Shown here in pieces: positions 37,629 through 46,202 of a stretch of DNA of 64,000 nt. This stretch comes from Pirellulaceae bacterium (GTDB lineage: Bacteria; Planctomycetota; Planctomycetia; Pirellulales; Pirellulaceae): assembly GCA_026004775.1 (NCBI GenBank), contig BPJU01000022.1, positions 35,719 through 99,718 on the forward strand. Direction: 5' to 3'. The notes below the pieces were generated by a model. The model made no database searches and had not been told where the DNA came from. It saw only the letters and a list, made by a program, of their open reading frames with translations. Position numbers and translations under genes: made by a program. Every line of letters begins with the position of its first letter. Position 1 is the first letter of the stretch.

Positions 37629-37892
37629 TCAGGAGTCCGCTTCTAAACGGCCAATCACGGCGTGGGCAGCGACCGTTTCTCCTTCGGCGGCTATCCGTTC
37701 AGCCAGACGCCCGTTGACCGGCGCCGGTACGTCGACCAGGGCGTCCGCCACCAGTAGTTCAGCTACCGGATCTCCAGCCAGCACGGGCCGACCGGTCTCC
37801 ACCAACCACGAAACCAGCCGTACGGGCCACCCCGGCAAGCCCAACTCGGGAACGACCACGTCCACCAACCGTTGCTGCCGGTTCTCGTCCAT
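37629..37892 (-). CDS. Lipoyl/biotinyl-like domain protein lacking the acceptor lysine
   Basis: An 87-residue single-domain protein with the hammerhead beta-fold pattern: VVVPELGLPGWPVRLVSWLV, then GDPVAELLVADALVDVPAP, then NGRLAERIAAEGETV. The turn that normally reads DKA with the modified lysine reads ADAL, with Asp50 at the lysine position, and the whole protein contains no lysine. It therefore cannot be lipoylated or biotinylated in the usual way. It is 65 bases downstream of the DUF4432 gene on the same strand. Such lysine-less domains may serve as structural or binding modules; function unknown. Confidence 0.78.
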   Translation of the reverse strand: MDENRQQRLVDVVVPELGLPGWPVRLVSWLVETGRPVLAGDPVAELLVADALVDVPAPVNGRLAERIAAEGETVAAHAVIGRLEADS

Positions 37893-37957
37893 CGCTCACT
37901 TGACCAGAGAGGCTCTTGAGCCCCCCGTACCCGGCCACTTCTACGCAGCCGGCATCA

Positions 37958-39119
37958 TCACGGGGCGCATTTATCGGGTATCGGGTTCGGGAATACTTGG
38001 GCTGGCGAGGCTTGCAGTACTCGCACGGAACGCTCGGCTTCTTCTACGCTGCTCGGATCCCCATAGTAGTGTATCGCCAGCTCGAACTGGGCAGACCCCC
38101 GCGGTGTCAGTTTGGCGAGGCGTCCCTGTTTACCTTCGAACGATCGGGGATTCGGGTAATTCGTGCCGGGTTCCAGGCCGGTGACATAGCCGTCAGCCGC
38201 GGCCGTGGTGTTTTTCCAGATCGTGAAGCAGGGTAACTGGTCCAGGCGGAACTCAAGCCCCACCGCAGCCGTACTATGGGCGTTTTTCAGCAACACGCGT
38301 GTTCGGTTCTGCTGGTCTCCAAACAACTCCAGGAAATAGACCTGTTCTTCAAAACCCGCCTGCTCCCCCTGGTAGCTGTCCCAGGCGGCGATGCCCTGAG
38401 CAGCTCGAGCATTGCGAGGTACTACGGTTTTGGCCGGCACCACCAGGCGCGAGCCGGCATCCAGCAGAGGCAGGCCGAAGTTCACGTGGTACAGCAGTTG
38501 GGCTTCCGCCGGACTAGCCGACAGGTTTTCGATGCGATCCTGAATCCGAATGCCCGTTTCCCCGGGACGCAGTCGGACCTCGGTGTGCAATCGCAACTTC
38601 AAGAAATGGAAACGGCATTCGTCAACTTCACCGCGCACGACAAGCTCGCCCGTCTGGTCGTCAGCTTTCAAGCACCACGCGATGCGCAGGGCGATTGGCG
38701 ATGCGGCCGTGCAGCGGGTACTTCAGACGGCCCGACTCGTCGAACTCCGGAGCCCCGTTGCTTTCCAAACCGCACCGCACCAGTAGCTCGTCAAAACCGT
38801 CGAGCCATCCCAACCCGGACGGCTCGCTCAACGGCACAAAAGCCGGATGCACCGGACCTCGGACCGGCGACTGCCAGCCGATCGTCACGCCACCGGCCCA
38901 CATCTTCCAGATCCCCATCCCCCGCGTGGGCAAGATCGACACGGTCAGCCGGCCGTTGCCGATTCGGACTTCGCGGACCCCTTGTTGAAGGCCGCCGGTC
39001 CATAGGCGACTCTCGGCCGACATCGCCTGATCGAGCCCCAAGTCGGCCGCAGTCCATTGGCGCGGTGGTAGATCGACAGCATCGTCTGCATCGAGCAACA
39101 CCCAAGATCGCACAGCCAT
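37958..39119 (-). pseudogene. DUF4432 (aldose-epimerase-like) protein, frameshifted
   Basis: Two frames meet at about 38665. Part 1 (from ATG 39119) has ILPTRGMGIWKMWAGGVTIG and LDGFDELLVRCGLESNGAP, then YPLHGRIANRPAHRVVLE before a stop. Part 2 continues with ADDQTGELVVRGEVDECRF and GLPLLDAGSRLVVP to the stop at 37958. The junction reads GTG CTT GAA AGC TGA; removing one A gives V-L-E-A-D-D-Q, an uninterrupted protein of about 386 residues. DUF4432 proteins are beta-sandwich sugar mutarotase relatives. The intact second half suggests a recent lesion or sequencing error. Confidence 0.83.
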
Positions 39120-39189
39120 GAATCACCTCCGGTCGGCTTATTGCCAGGTCGGGAAGTTTGCCAGCCGGCGCAGCAACGAGGGGGTACGG

Positions 39190-39681
39190 TCAGCGGACAC
39201 TCCGGGCACGCATGTAATAAATGGCGAACTGCTTTCCATCCGGATACTTGAACTCGCGATGTTCGAAACGCCCTTCCACAATCACGGGACGCGTGGTGAA
39301 ATCCGCCGTTTTGCCGTCTTCCATTTCTACGAGAATACAATCGTAAAGGGCTGCCCCGGGCCCGAAACAACATTCCATGTTGTCTCGTACCAGCACAAAA
39401 TTCTTGATGCCCCGCTGTTGGAAAACCGAAGAGGGCAAAATCCAACCTCGAATCCGAATCAACTTGCCGTGCAACTCTTTGACTCGGCTGGTGAGCTTCT
39501 CGGGAACGAACGGCTCGTCTTTTTTCAAGTCGAGCTTCAAGTCGTCGAACGTGATATCTTCCACGCCGGAACGGCCAAAGCCGAATTGCGCCCTTAGCTC
39601 CGCCTGCCATCCGAGCGGCAAAACAGACAAGGCACCCAGCAGACCCGCAATCCAGTAGTTACCGCCTGGATCTGTTTTCAT
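39190..39681 (-). CDS. DUF3299 domain exported protein
   Basis: A 163-residue exported protein with a signal peptide (about 1-30) and a DUF3299 core: GKLIRIRGWILPS, then LVRDNMECCFGPGAALYD, where the CCFG pair is the family hallmark, and RPVIVEGRFE. The paired cysteines suggest metal or heme binding but this is not established. It lies between the DUF4432 gene and a second DUF3299 gene, all on the minus strand, behind an ABC transporter with a His-rich permease. Confidence 0.85.
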   Translation of the reverse strand: MKTDPGGNYWIAGLLGALSVLPLGWQAELRAQFGFGRSGVEDITFDDLKLDLKKDEPFVPEKLTSRVKELHGKLIRIRGWILPSSVFQQRGIKNFVLVRDNMECCFGPGAALYDCILVEMEDGKTADFTTRPVIVEGRFEHREFKYPDGKQFAIYYMRARSVR

Positions 39682-39824
39682 GCGGCCCGATCCTTTCGTG
39701 GGGCTTTATTGATCGGCTGGACTAACGGTACGGCCGAGCGGCGGGACAGGCATCACCGGCCGCGGCACCGAGCTTACCGATACGACGCATCCATTGTGAC
39801 TTATGGTGCTGGATGGCTCAAGAG

Positions 39825-40514
39825 TCACTGAATCAAGTCGGCCTGCATCTGATAGAAGACGCCGGTGAGCCCATCGACCGGTTTCAGTTGGGTATCCACC
39901 TTCAGGGTTCCCGCCAATTTTAGCCGCCGGCGGCCGTAACGTACCGGCTGTTTCGGCGGCGTTGTCACCTCGATCATATCGGTCAGTTTCGGCTGGCCGC
40001 CGAAGCAACAAGTCCCCATATCCGGTACCAGCACGAATTGATGCACCGGTCCCAAGCCGGCCACGGACGGGTGGATGTAACCTTTGATGAACACGCGCTT
40101 GCCGTTCAGCGCCAACGCCGACGGTGGCACCACTTCGTGGATGTTCTTGGGATCCGGCTGGAGCATATCGAAGTTAATGGGCTGATAGCCCTCCGGCACT
40201 TCGGTGGCAGCGGTCACCACGTGCAACGAAGTGGCTCCGATCAAAATAACCAGGTTGGCGAGCGTACCGATCCGAGCCAGCCATAGGCCGGAGAATTCTT
40301 CAGGAAAGCGCCGCACCGTCCGCCAGCCCCACAAGCCCAACAGCAGACCCAGCAACGGTACCACCAGCATCACAGCAAAAAGCCAGCCGGCCAGGGCCAA
40401 TACAATCATGGCGACGCTGGCCACCGCCGCACGACTCAATTTGCGGTATCCCAATTCGGCCGGACCTTCGGCCATCTCTACCCAGGAATTCGACTCTACT
40501 AATTGTGTACTCAT
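39825..40514 (-). CDS. Membrane-anchored DUF3299 protein
   Basis: A 229-residue protein with membrane helices at about 30-60 and 80-105 and a C-terminal DUF3299 domain: LNGKRVFIKGYIHPS, LVPDMGTCCFGGQPKLTDMIEV and RRLKLAGTLKVD. The CCFG motif is shared with the neighbouring 163-residue protein. Start at 40514; an in-frame start at 40547 is possible. It probably presents the domain on the outer side of the cytoplasmic membrane. Part of the same minus-strand gene block as the ABC transporter upstream. Confidence 0.83.
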   Translation of the reverse strand: MSTQLVESNSWVEMAEGPAELGYRKLSRAAVASVAMIVLALAGWLFAVMLVVPLLGLLLGLWGWRTVRRFPEEFSGLWLARIGTLANLVILIGATSLHVVTAATEVPEGYQPINFDMLQPDPKNIHEVVPPSALALNGKRVFIKGYIHPSVAGLGPVHQFVLVPDMGTCCFGGQPKLTDMIEVTTPPKQPVRYGRRRLKLAGTLKVDTQLKPVDGLTGVFYQMQADLIQ

Positions 40515-40822
40515 AGTTCCCTGAAAGAATTCCCGACGGTTAATCACTCACGTATGCGCGTCCGTCCAACACCTCTGACGGTTTCTTCCTTGATTCTGCA
40601 CGTCCTCCTGGTACAACCCTTGTGTTGGGCAAGCCTCCCACGCCGCATTGTTTCGATTTGCTCGGTACGGTCTACCCGTTACGCGGTTAGGGCACAATCC
40701 CCCCAAAGCTCCAAATACCTTATTACGTCCACAGGTGCGATTTTGTTCTTTGTCACCTGCGAAATGCACCGGCCGCACCGTCCGCCCGGAGGTCGCAGAA
40801 TTCGGCCGGTTGTCCTTTTTTA
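40515..40822. other. Intergenic region, nothing recognised
   Basis: 308 bases between the second DUF3299 gene and the HEAT-like protein gene. A weak inverted repeat (CACAGGTG near 40732 with CACCTG near 40754) lacks a following T-run in either direction and is not called a terminator. Confidence 0.35.
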
Positions 40823-42010
40823 TTATGGATTAGGTGATGTGCTGTCGGGAGGGACCACCACGGGGAAAAACGTGGTTGCTCGGCGAAACGCCACCGGATC
40901 CAGCTTTTCCAATTCATCCAGGTAACGTTTGGCTTCCGGCAGCGGGCATGCGCGCAGGTAATTGATGATCGGTACGCGGACCCAACTGGTTTTTTCGTCG
41001 GACTGTTTGAACAGTTCCACCAGCCGCGGCATCGACTGCCAGTCTTCCCAGCGTGCCAGATCGGGAATCACCAGGTCAGCCAGTTTCGGGCGATCCAGCA
41101 TCAGCCGCAGGCTCTGGACGATGCGCTGCTGCGGGATCACGCCGCCGTCGGTGCCGTGGAAGCGCAAAGCCATGATAGCCGCGTACGTTTCGGAATAATC
41201 AGCCTGTTCGTTCTTGAGGAACAGTTCTTCGATAAGCGGCAGCCCATCGGCGCCGCGCAATGTCAAGTAGCAACCGATCAGGGCATCCAGTCCGCCCCGC
41301 TGTTTGGGATCATCGGACGTGAGCAGTTCTTCCAGGAACCGAGCATCCTCGCGGTTGCCGCACACGCCCAACAACGTAAAGTACAATCGGCGACGGCTGG
41401 TGGGCACATCGGGATTGCGGATCCACGCGATCAAGGTTTCGCGACTGAGCTTCGGAGCCAGCAGCTTGACCACCGCATAGGGCGCCCGTGCAAACTCGTC
41501 GTACGCATCGCGTGCCAGCATCTCCTCGGCATCTTCCAAATAATTCAGGAAAAACTCCAGCCGCTTCGCATGTTTTTCCGGCGACGAGGCATAGTCGCGA
41601 GGAAGCGAAGCGATGGTCTTCAAGTATTGCCGCGAGCGGGCGGTTACCGCCAGCGGCGTCGACCAGCTCAGCCGGGGCGGATCGACCGCCATCATCAAGA
41701 ACGCCGTTCCCACCGGGGCATTCCCCAAGTAGATCGCCTCCAACCGCTGGCCAACCTGAACGTGCTGGCCGCCCTTCAGTACGTCTTGGACCACGAATGT
41801 CGCCTTCGGCAGTTGCTCGGCCGTCGTAATGTCACCGACCGGCTTGGGAGCTTCCACCAGTTTGGCGATCACCGCCACGTCCATCGAATCCATTTCCTCG
41901 GTAAATGTCTGAGCCACCGCACTGCAGAAGGGGCACGCCATGGCCGGCGATGAAACCATGGATCCTAAAAACAACGCCATCAGGCCGACAATCATTCCGA
42001 ACCTTAGCAT
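40823..42010 (-). CDS. Exported HEAT-like protein with CPFC motif
   Basis: A 395-residue protein with a signal peptide (about 1-25; LMALFLGSMVSSPAMA) and, right after cleavage, CPFCSAVAQTFTEEM, a CxxC that could bind metal or be redox-active. Residues about 60-105 form a beta-rich domain; the remaining two thirds are helical repeats resembling HEAT units (SRETLIAWIRNPDVP, EDARFLEELLTSDDPKQR). I do not recognise a named family. Position between the ABC permease and the DUF3299 genes suggests it belongs to the same system. Confidence 0.75.
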   Translation of the reverse strand: MLRFGMIVGLMALFLGSMVSSPAMACPFCSAVAQTFTEEMDSMDVAVIAKLVEAPKPVGDITTAEQLPKATFVVQDVLKGGQHVQVGQRLEAIYLGNAPVGTAFLMMAVDPPRLSWSTPLAVTARSRQYLKTIASLPRDYASSPEKHAKRLEFFLNYLEDAEEMLARDAYDEFARAPYAVVKLLAPKLSRETLIAWIRNPDVPTSRRRLYFTLLGVCGNREDARFLEELLTSDDPKQRGGLDALIGCYLTLRGADGLPLIEELFLKNEQADYSETYAAIMALRFHGTDGGVIPQQRIVQSLRLMLDRPKLADLVIPDLARWEDWQSMPRLVELFKQSDEKTSWVRVPIINYLRACPLPEAKRYLDELEKLDPVAFRRATTFFPVVVPPDSTSPNP

Positions 42011-42180
42011 GGTCGGATCCTCCTAACGCCCGTTATTTACCAGTTGACTACCTGCCCATCACCTGCCGCCGTTGTGGACACCTTCTATACCATACCACGC
42101 CCGAAGCGATGGCGAAACTTTGGCAAGGCCCCTCGACAACGGCCTACCCGACTTACACCGTGGCGTAGAGAGCGGAGCCC

Positions 42181-44007
42181 CTACTTGCCCAGCGACTCCG
42201 CTACGTCGGTCCGGTAAGCTGCAACAGCCGGGATGACGCCGACCAGGATAGCCAAAACAATCAAAAACGGAATCAACAACAGCTCCGGATAGATCGGCAG
42301 ATCGACGGCCGGTTCCATTCCGAGAAATTCCAGCAGGTTGACCGGGGGAGCGAAATCAAAGAAGCCGAGGCGTACGCCGGTCCGTTCTTCGATGACGGGC
42401 GAAGCGAGCCAATTCAGAGCGTGTCCGGCCAGCCAGCCCAATCCGCCGCCACCGACCGCCAAAATCATCGACTCGCCCAGGATCACCGCCATCACCGTCA
42501 GCCGGCTAGCCCCCAAAGCTCGCATCACGGCGATCTCGTGACGGCGCTCGCTCATCGAATTGTAGATGCTTACCAAAATACTCACACCCGACACAACGAT
42601 AATCAGCAAAGTAAGCACAAGCAAAAGCCGTTGCACGGGGCTGACGATCAAGTCCAAAAGATCATAAATTTCGCGCACGGGCTGCACGATCTGCGCATCT
42701 TTGCCTTCGTTGACCCGGTTTTGAAGCCCCGGTGCCACAAAGAAATTCACGGTCCGCAACAAGGCCGCTGTCACTTCACGTTGCTCTAAAGGCAACGGAT
42801 CGCGCCACGCCCGATGGTCTTCCTGGTGCTCGTGCCCTTCGTGATCGGAATGCTCTTTGTGATCGGAATGCTCTTTGTGATCGGAATGCTCTTTGTGATC
42901 GGAATGCTCCTTGTGAGCTTCGGCCGCATTTTTTTCCGATAGCGACGCTGCACCGCCGTGTTCTTTTTTACCATTCGTTGCGCCGGCGTGGGATCTATGA
43001 TCTGGATCCCCTACGTGCTTCGATTCATGAGAGTCGCTGTTGCCGGCGTGGTCATCATGTTCATCGGTCTCGTGTGGCACTTCGTGACGGCCAGCCCGAC
43101 GCGACGGATCATCCGGTGGTGGGGCGGGAGCCGAGTCGTCCTGGAATGTGGTGGATTCTTCGTTGTCGGGCAGAGGTTTTATGTGTTCGGCCATCAGGAG
43201 AAAGCCTTCCATGTTGACGAAGACCGCTCGATCCTGAGGCGTACCCGTGGGGCGCAGCACGCCCACGACGGTAAACGCGTTCTGATGGCTGTGGCCTCCA
43301 GGAGTCCCGTGCGAAGGGCTGATCGTATCCCCGACGTGCAGTTTCAGTTCGCGAGCCACGACGGAGCCGACCACGGCTTCAAAAAAACCGTTTTCCGGCG
43401 TCCACTGGCGAAAATTCCGGCCCTCGGCGAAGCTCACGGGGCGCCCGTACTTGGGCAACACATCAAACATGTCCGGCGTCGTTCCTACCACTCGGAACCG
43501 GTCCAGGTAATCCCCCATGCAGATGGGCACCACCATTTCGACGTACGGGGCGAATTGACCGTCACGCCCCATATCAAGCTGCCGGCGATCGAGCTGTTCC
43601 GATGCGGCAACCAGCAAAGGCCCGCCGGCAATCCCGCCTAGTGCGGCTTCCGCCAGTGCTGCGGTGCGCCATAAAGCCTGGTGTGCCTGATAGCCGAACG
43701 AGTTGCGTATCTGCTCGTCGCGCACCGATTGCGGAAAAAACTCCAGATAATAGCGATAGTCCAAGTTTTCCACGGGACGGCTCAAGTAGTAGACCGAATT
43801 GAGAACCAGTTGCAGGCTTCCGCCCTTGGGGCCCAGGATCAAGTTGTAGCCGAGCGTCGCATTGTTGCGAAACTGGGCACTGACGACACCGTGGATGGTA
43901 ATGACGGCAACGACCAGCATCACTCCCAGGGCCATCGAGAACGCCGTCAGGCTCGATGCCAGCCAGCGCTGCTGGACGCTTCGCCAGGCGATTTTCCAGA
44001 GATTCAT
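42181..44007 (-). CDS. MacB/FtsX-type ABC permease with His-rich insertion
   Basis: A 608-residue inner-membrane permease: an N-terminal helix (about 15-40), a MacB-like periplasmic domain, and three C-terminal helices with the FtsX-type MSERRHEIAVMRALGASR motif. Residues about 303-397, in the periplasmic part, form an insertion rich in His, Asp, Glu and Lys, including four copies of a six-residue HKEHSD-type unit encoded by an 18-base DNA repeat at 42841-42912. Such regions bind zinc, copper or nickel. The gene follows its ATPase by 41 bases. MacB-type permeases work as mechanotransmitters or exporters; a metal-linked role is inferred. Confidence 0.9.
   Translation of the reverse strand: MNLWKIAWRSVQQRWLASSLTAFSMALGVMLVVAVITIHGVVSAQFRNNATLGYNLILGPKGGSLQLVLNSVYYLSRPVENLDYRYYLEFFPQSVRDEQIRNSFGYQAHQALWRTAALAEAALGGIAGGPLLVAASEQLDRRQLDMGRDGQFAPYVEMVVPICMGDYLDRFRVVGTTPDMFDVLPKYGRPVSFAEGRNFRQWTPENGFFEAVVGSVVARELKLHVGDTISPSHGTPGGHSHQNAFTVVGVLRPTGTPQDRAVFVNMEGFLLMAEHIKPLPDNEESTTFQDDSAPAPPPDDPSRRAGRHEVPHETDEHDDHAGNSDSHESKHVGDPDHRSHAGATNGKKEHGGAASLSEKNAAEAHKEHSDHKEHSDHKEHSDHKEHSDHEGHEHQEDHRAWRDPLPLEQREVTAALLRTVNFFVAPGLQNRVNEGKDAQIVQPVREIYDLLDLIVSPVQRLLLVLTLLIIVVSGVSILVSIYNSMSERRHEIAVMRALGASRLTVMAVILGESMILAVGGGGLGWLAGHALNWLASPVIEERTGVRLGFFDFAPPVNLLEFLGMEPAVDLPIYPELLLIPFLIVLAILVGVIPAVAAYRTDVAESLGK
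42841..42912 (-). repeat. Four tandem 18-base repeats inside the permease gene
   Basis: GTGATCGGAATGCTCTTT (plus-strand reading) occurs four times head to tail; the last copy differs by one base. On the coding strand each unit encodes KEHSDH. The near-identity at DNA level points to recent expansion by slippage. Confidence 0.9.
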
Positions 44008-44048
44008 CCGTTAGAACCCTTTCGTGTCGAGCTATTCTGGATAGTCTC

Positions 44049-44834
44049 CTAGCAACCGGCCGAATGGTCCGAGGGGCCGCGTTCCGGGACGTGCGGCCGA
44101 CTGGGGTCGCCGGATGCAGCGGCGGGTTTTCCGTCGGAATCCGCAGCAGACGGGCCCGCTACGGGTACTGCCTGCACCTGGTTGATTTCTTCGAGCCGCA
44201 CTAATCGCGGGAAGCGGCTCGCCACTTCCTGTGCATGGGTGACCAGAATCAGAGCGATTCGTTCTTCGGCACAGGTTTGGCAGATCAGTTCCAGGATTCG
44301 TTCCTGGTTGGCCGGGTCGACGTTGGCGGTCGGTTCATCAGCCAACAACAGGCGCGGGCGGTTGGCCAGGGCCCGAGCGACGGCGACTCGCTGTTGCTCG
44401 CCGACAGAAAGCGCGTGCGGTTTGTGGTTGGCTCGGTGAGCCACGCCGACGCGCTCCAGCAAGGCTCGCGCACGGCGTACGTCTCGCTTGCCTCGGGCGA
44501 AGGTCATTCCCAACAACACATTCTCCAAAGCCGTAAAAGCGGGGAGCAGGTTGAACGTTTGGAACACGTAGCCGATTTTTTCAGCCCGGAAGCGATCGCG
44601 AGCCTGTTCGGAGAGTCGGGCGATATCGACGCCGTCCAGCACGACGCGGCCGCTGGTCGGCGAACGGATGCCGGCGATGATGTGCAGCAGTGTGGTCTTG
44701 CCGCAGCCGCTGCGGCCGACCATCGCCACCTGTTCGGCTTCGTCCACCGCAAAGCGTGCAATATCCAGAATGGGGAGCAGCGTGCCGTCCGGCTCGCGGT
44801 AGATTTTTTTCAGTTGCGTGATTTCGAGCAACAT
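44049..44834 (-). CDS. MacB/LolD-type ABC transporter ATPase
   Basis: A 261-residue ATP-binding subunit. Walker A GRSGCGKTT, Q-loop FQTFNLLP, signature ALSVGEQQRVAVARAL, Walker B LLLADEPTANVD and the H-loop VTHAQEV are all present. The C-terminal 40 residues are a Pro/Ser-rich tail ending in Cys. Start at 44834 follows GGAGGAATC; an upstream in-frame start at 44951 would overlap smpB. It forms a two-gene transporter with the permease downstream; smpB is 43 bases upstream on the same strand. Confidence 0.93.
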   Translation of the reverse strand: MLLEITQLKKIYREPDGTLLPILDIARFAVDEAEQVAMVGRSGCGKTTLLHIIAGIRSPTSGRVVLDGVDIARLSEQARDRFRAEKIGYVFQTFNLLPAFTALENVLLGMTFARGKRDVRRARALLERVGVAHRANHKPHALSVGEQQRVAVARALANRPRLLLADEPTANVDPANQERILELICQTCAEERIALILVTHAQEVASRFPRLVRLEEINQVQAVPVAGPSAADSDGKPAAASGDPSRPHVPERGPSDHSAGC

Positions 44835-44877
44835 GATTCCTCCGCTGGCAGGAACGTCGAAGTCGATATCGGGTGCG

Positions 44878-45375
44878 TCAGCGTCTGGCCCGCAGGTGTC
44901 GAGCGATTTCGCGTTCGGTTTCCGCCCGGCGGATCGACTCGCGTTTGTCATGCAGCTTCTTGCCGCGGCATAGTCCGAGCAAGACTTTGACTTTGCCGCT
45001 GCGATTAAAATAGATGCGCAGCGGGACCAACGTCAGCCCCTTTTCCTGGGCGGCTTGAGCAAATTTGCGGATCTGCTGGCGGTGCAGCAGCAGCTTGCGC
45101 GGCCGCTTCGGCTCGTGGTTCCAGACGGTGGCCTGCCGGTACTCGGGAATGTCGCACCCCAGCAGCCACACTTCGCCGTCTTTGAGGCGCGCGTAGGCCT
45201 CGTCGAGCGAAACCTTGCCTTCCCGAAGGCTTTTGACCTCGCTGCCCACCAGCACAATACCGCACTCCAGGCTGTCGAGCACTTCGTAGCGGTGGCGCGC
45301 CTTGCGGTTGTCGCTCACCACGCGAAGCTCCGCCTGGGGTGTGGCACGGCTGGAATCCTGTTTTTTCTTCGCCAT
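44878..45375 (-). CDS. smpB: SsrA-binding protein SmpB
   Basis: Binds tmRNA in trans-translation. The 165-residue protein has the family's conserved blocks: NRKARHRYEVLDSLECGIVLVGSEVKSLR, LDEAYARLKDGEVWLLGCDIPEY, and a basic tail with GKKLHDKRESIRRAETEREIARHL. Start at 45375; an in-frame start at 45402 adds nine residues. It diverges from the LipB-like gene with only 53 bases between. The tmRNA gene itself is not in the window. Confidence 0.96.
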   Translation of the reverse strand: MAKKKQDSSRATPQAELRVVSDNRKARHRYEVLDSLECGIVLVGSEVKSLREGKVSLDEAYARLKDGEVWLLGCDIPEYRQATVWNHEPKRPRKLLLHRQQIRKFAQAAQEKGLTLVPLRIYFNRSGKVKVLLGLCRGKKLHDKRESIRRAETEREIARHLRARR

Positions 45376-45428
45376 CGCAAGCCAGACGCTCTGGAGCACC
45401 ACGTCAATTCCGTGTATGACGGACTATT

Positions 45429-46202
45429 ATGACACAGCACTGGTCCATTGCCGACGCCCCCGTGGAGACCTCGCAACGCGAGGCGGTGCTGGAGTACTAT
45501 CTGGTCGGATGCGTGCCGTTTCGGGCCATGCTGGCTTGGCAGCAGCAGATGGCCTATCGTCTGAACGAGGGACCGCGGCGGCGGATCGTGGTGGCCATCG
45601 GCGAACACCCGCCTCTGGTGTCGGTCGGTCGTGACGGCTCCCGAGCCCATGTGCTGATGACCGGCCAGCAGTTACGGGATCGACATCTGTCGCTGGAATG
45701 GACAGCCCGAGGCGGCGGCTGCATCCTTCATAGACCCGGGCAGCTTGCCGTCTATACGCTGGTGCCGCTGGCACGGTTCGGCTGGACCGTGGGTGATCTG
45801 CTGGGCCGGCTGCAACAGGCCGCCTGGCAGACCGTTGCCGAACTGGCTCCCCACGCACTACCCGGCTCGGCTGACTTCGGCATCTGGGGGCGCTCCGGGC
45901 AACTGGTCGCCACAGCCATCGCCGTACGATGGGGAGTCTCCCGTTTCGGCATGTATGTCAATGTCAATCCGCCGATGGACGATTATCCCTTGATACTGGC
46001 ACCACGGCCGTTTACAGGCTTCGGCTACAGCCAGCAGACGATGGGATGTTTGATGGCCGAACGCCGGCAAGGCGCCAAGGTATCTCAAGTTCGCGCTGGG
46101 CTGGTGACGCATTTGGCTGCGGTGTTCGGCATTGCTCAGTATCATGTGTATACTTCACATCCGGACCTGGTGAGCTGCGGTGGGGACGAGGAGCATGCTT
46201 GA
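45429..46202 (+). CDS. LipB-like octanoyltransferase homologue lacking catalytic Lys and Cys
   Basis: A 257-residue protein of the biotin/lipoate protein ligase fold. By alignment from memory with E. coli LipB, the RGG..YHGPGQ motif appears as RGGGCILHRPGQ (His kept), but the lysine of the DKKI segment is Gln (SGQLVATAIAV) and the NPCG motif with the acyl-accepting Cys reads APRP. The two residues that form the acyl-enzyme and activate the target lysine are therefore missing. It overlaps the start of lipA by eight bases, so it is co-translated with a normal lipoyl synthase. It may be a non-catalytic or mechanistically altered octanoyltransferase. Confidence 0.82.
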   Translation: MTQHWSIADAPVETSQREAVLEYYLVGCVPFRAMLAWQQQMAYRLNEGPRRRIVVAIGEHPPLVSVGRDGSRAHVLMTGQQLRDRHLSLEWTARGGGCILHRPGQLAVYTLVPLARFGWTVGDLLGRLQQAAWQTVAELAPHALPGSADFGIWGRSGQLVATAIAVRWGVSRFGMYVNVNPPMDDYPLILAPRPFTGFGYSQQTMGCLMAERRQGAKVSQVRAGLVTHLAAVFGIAQYHVYTSHPDLVSCGGDEEHA

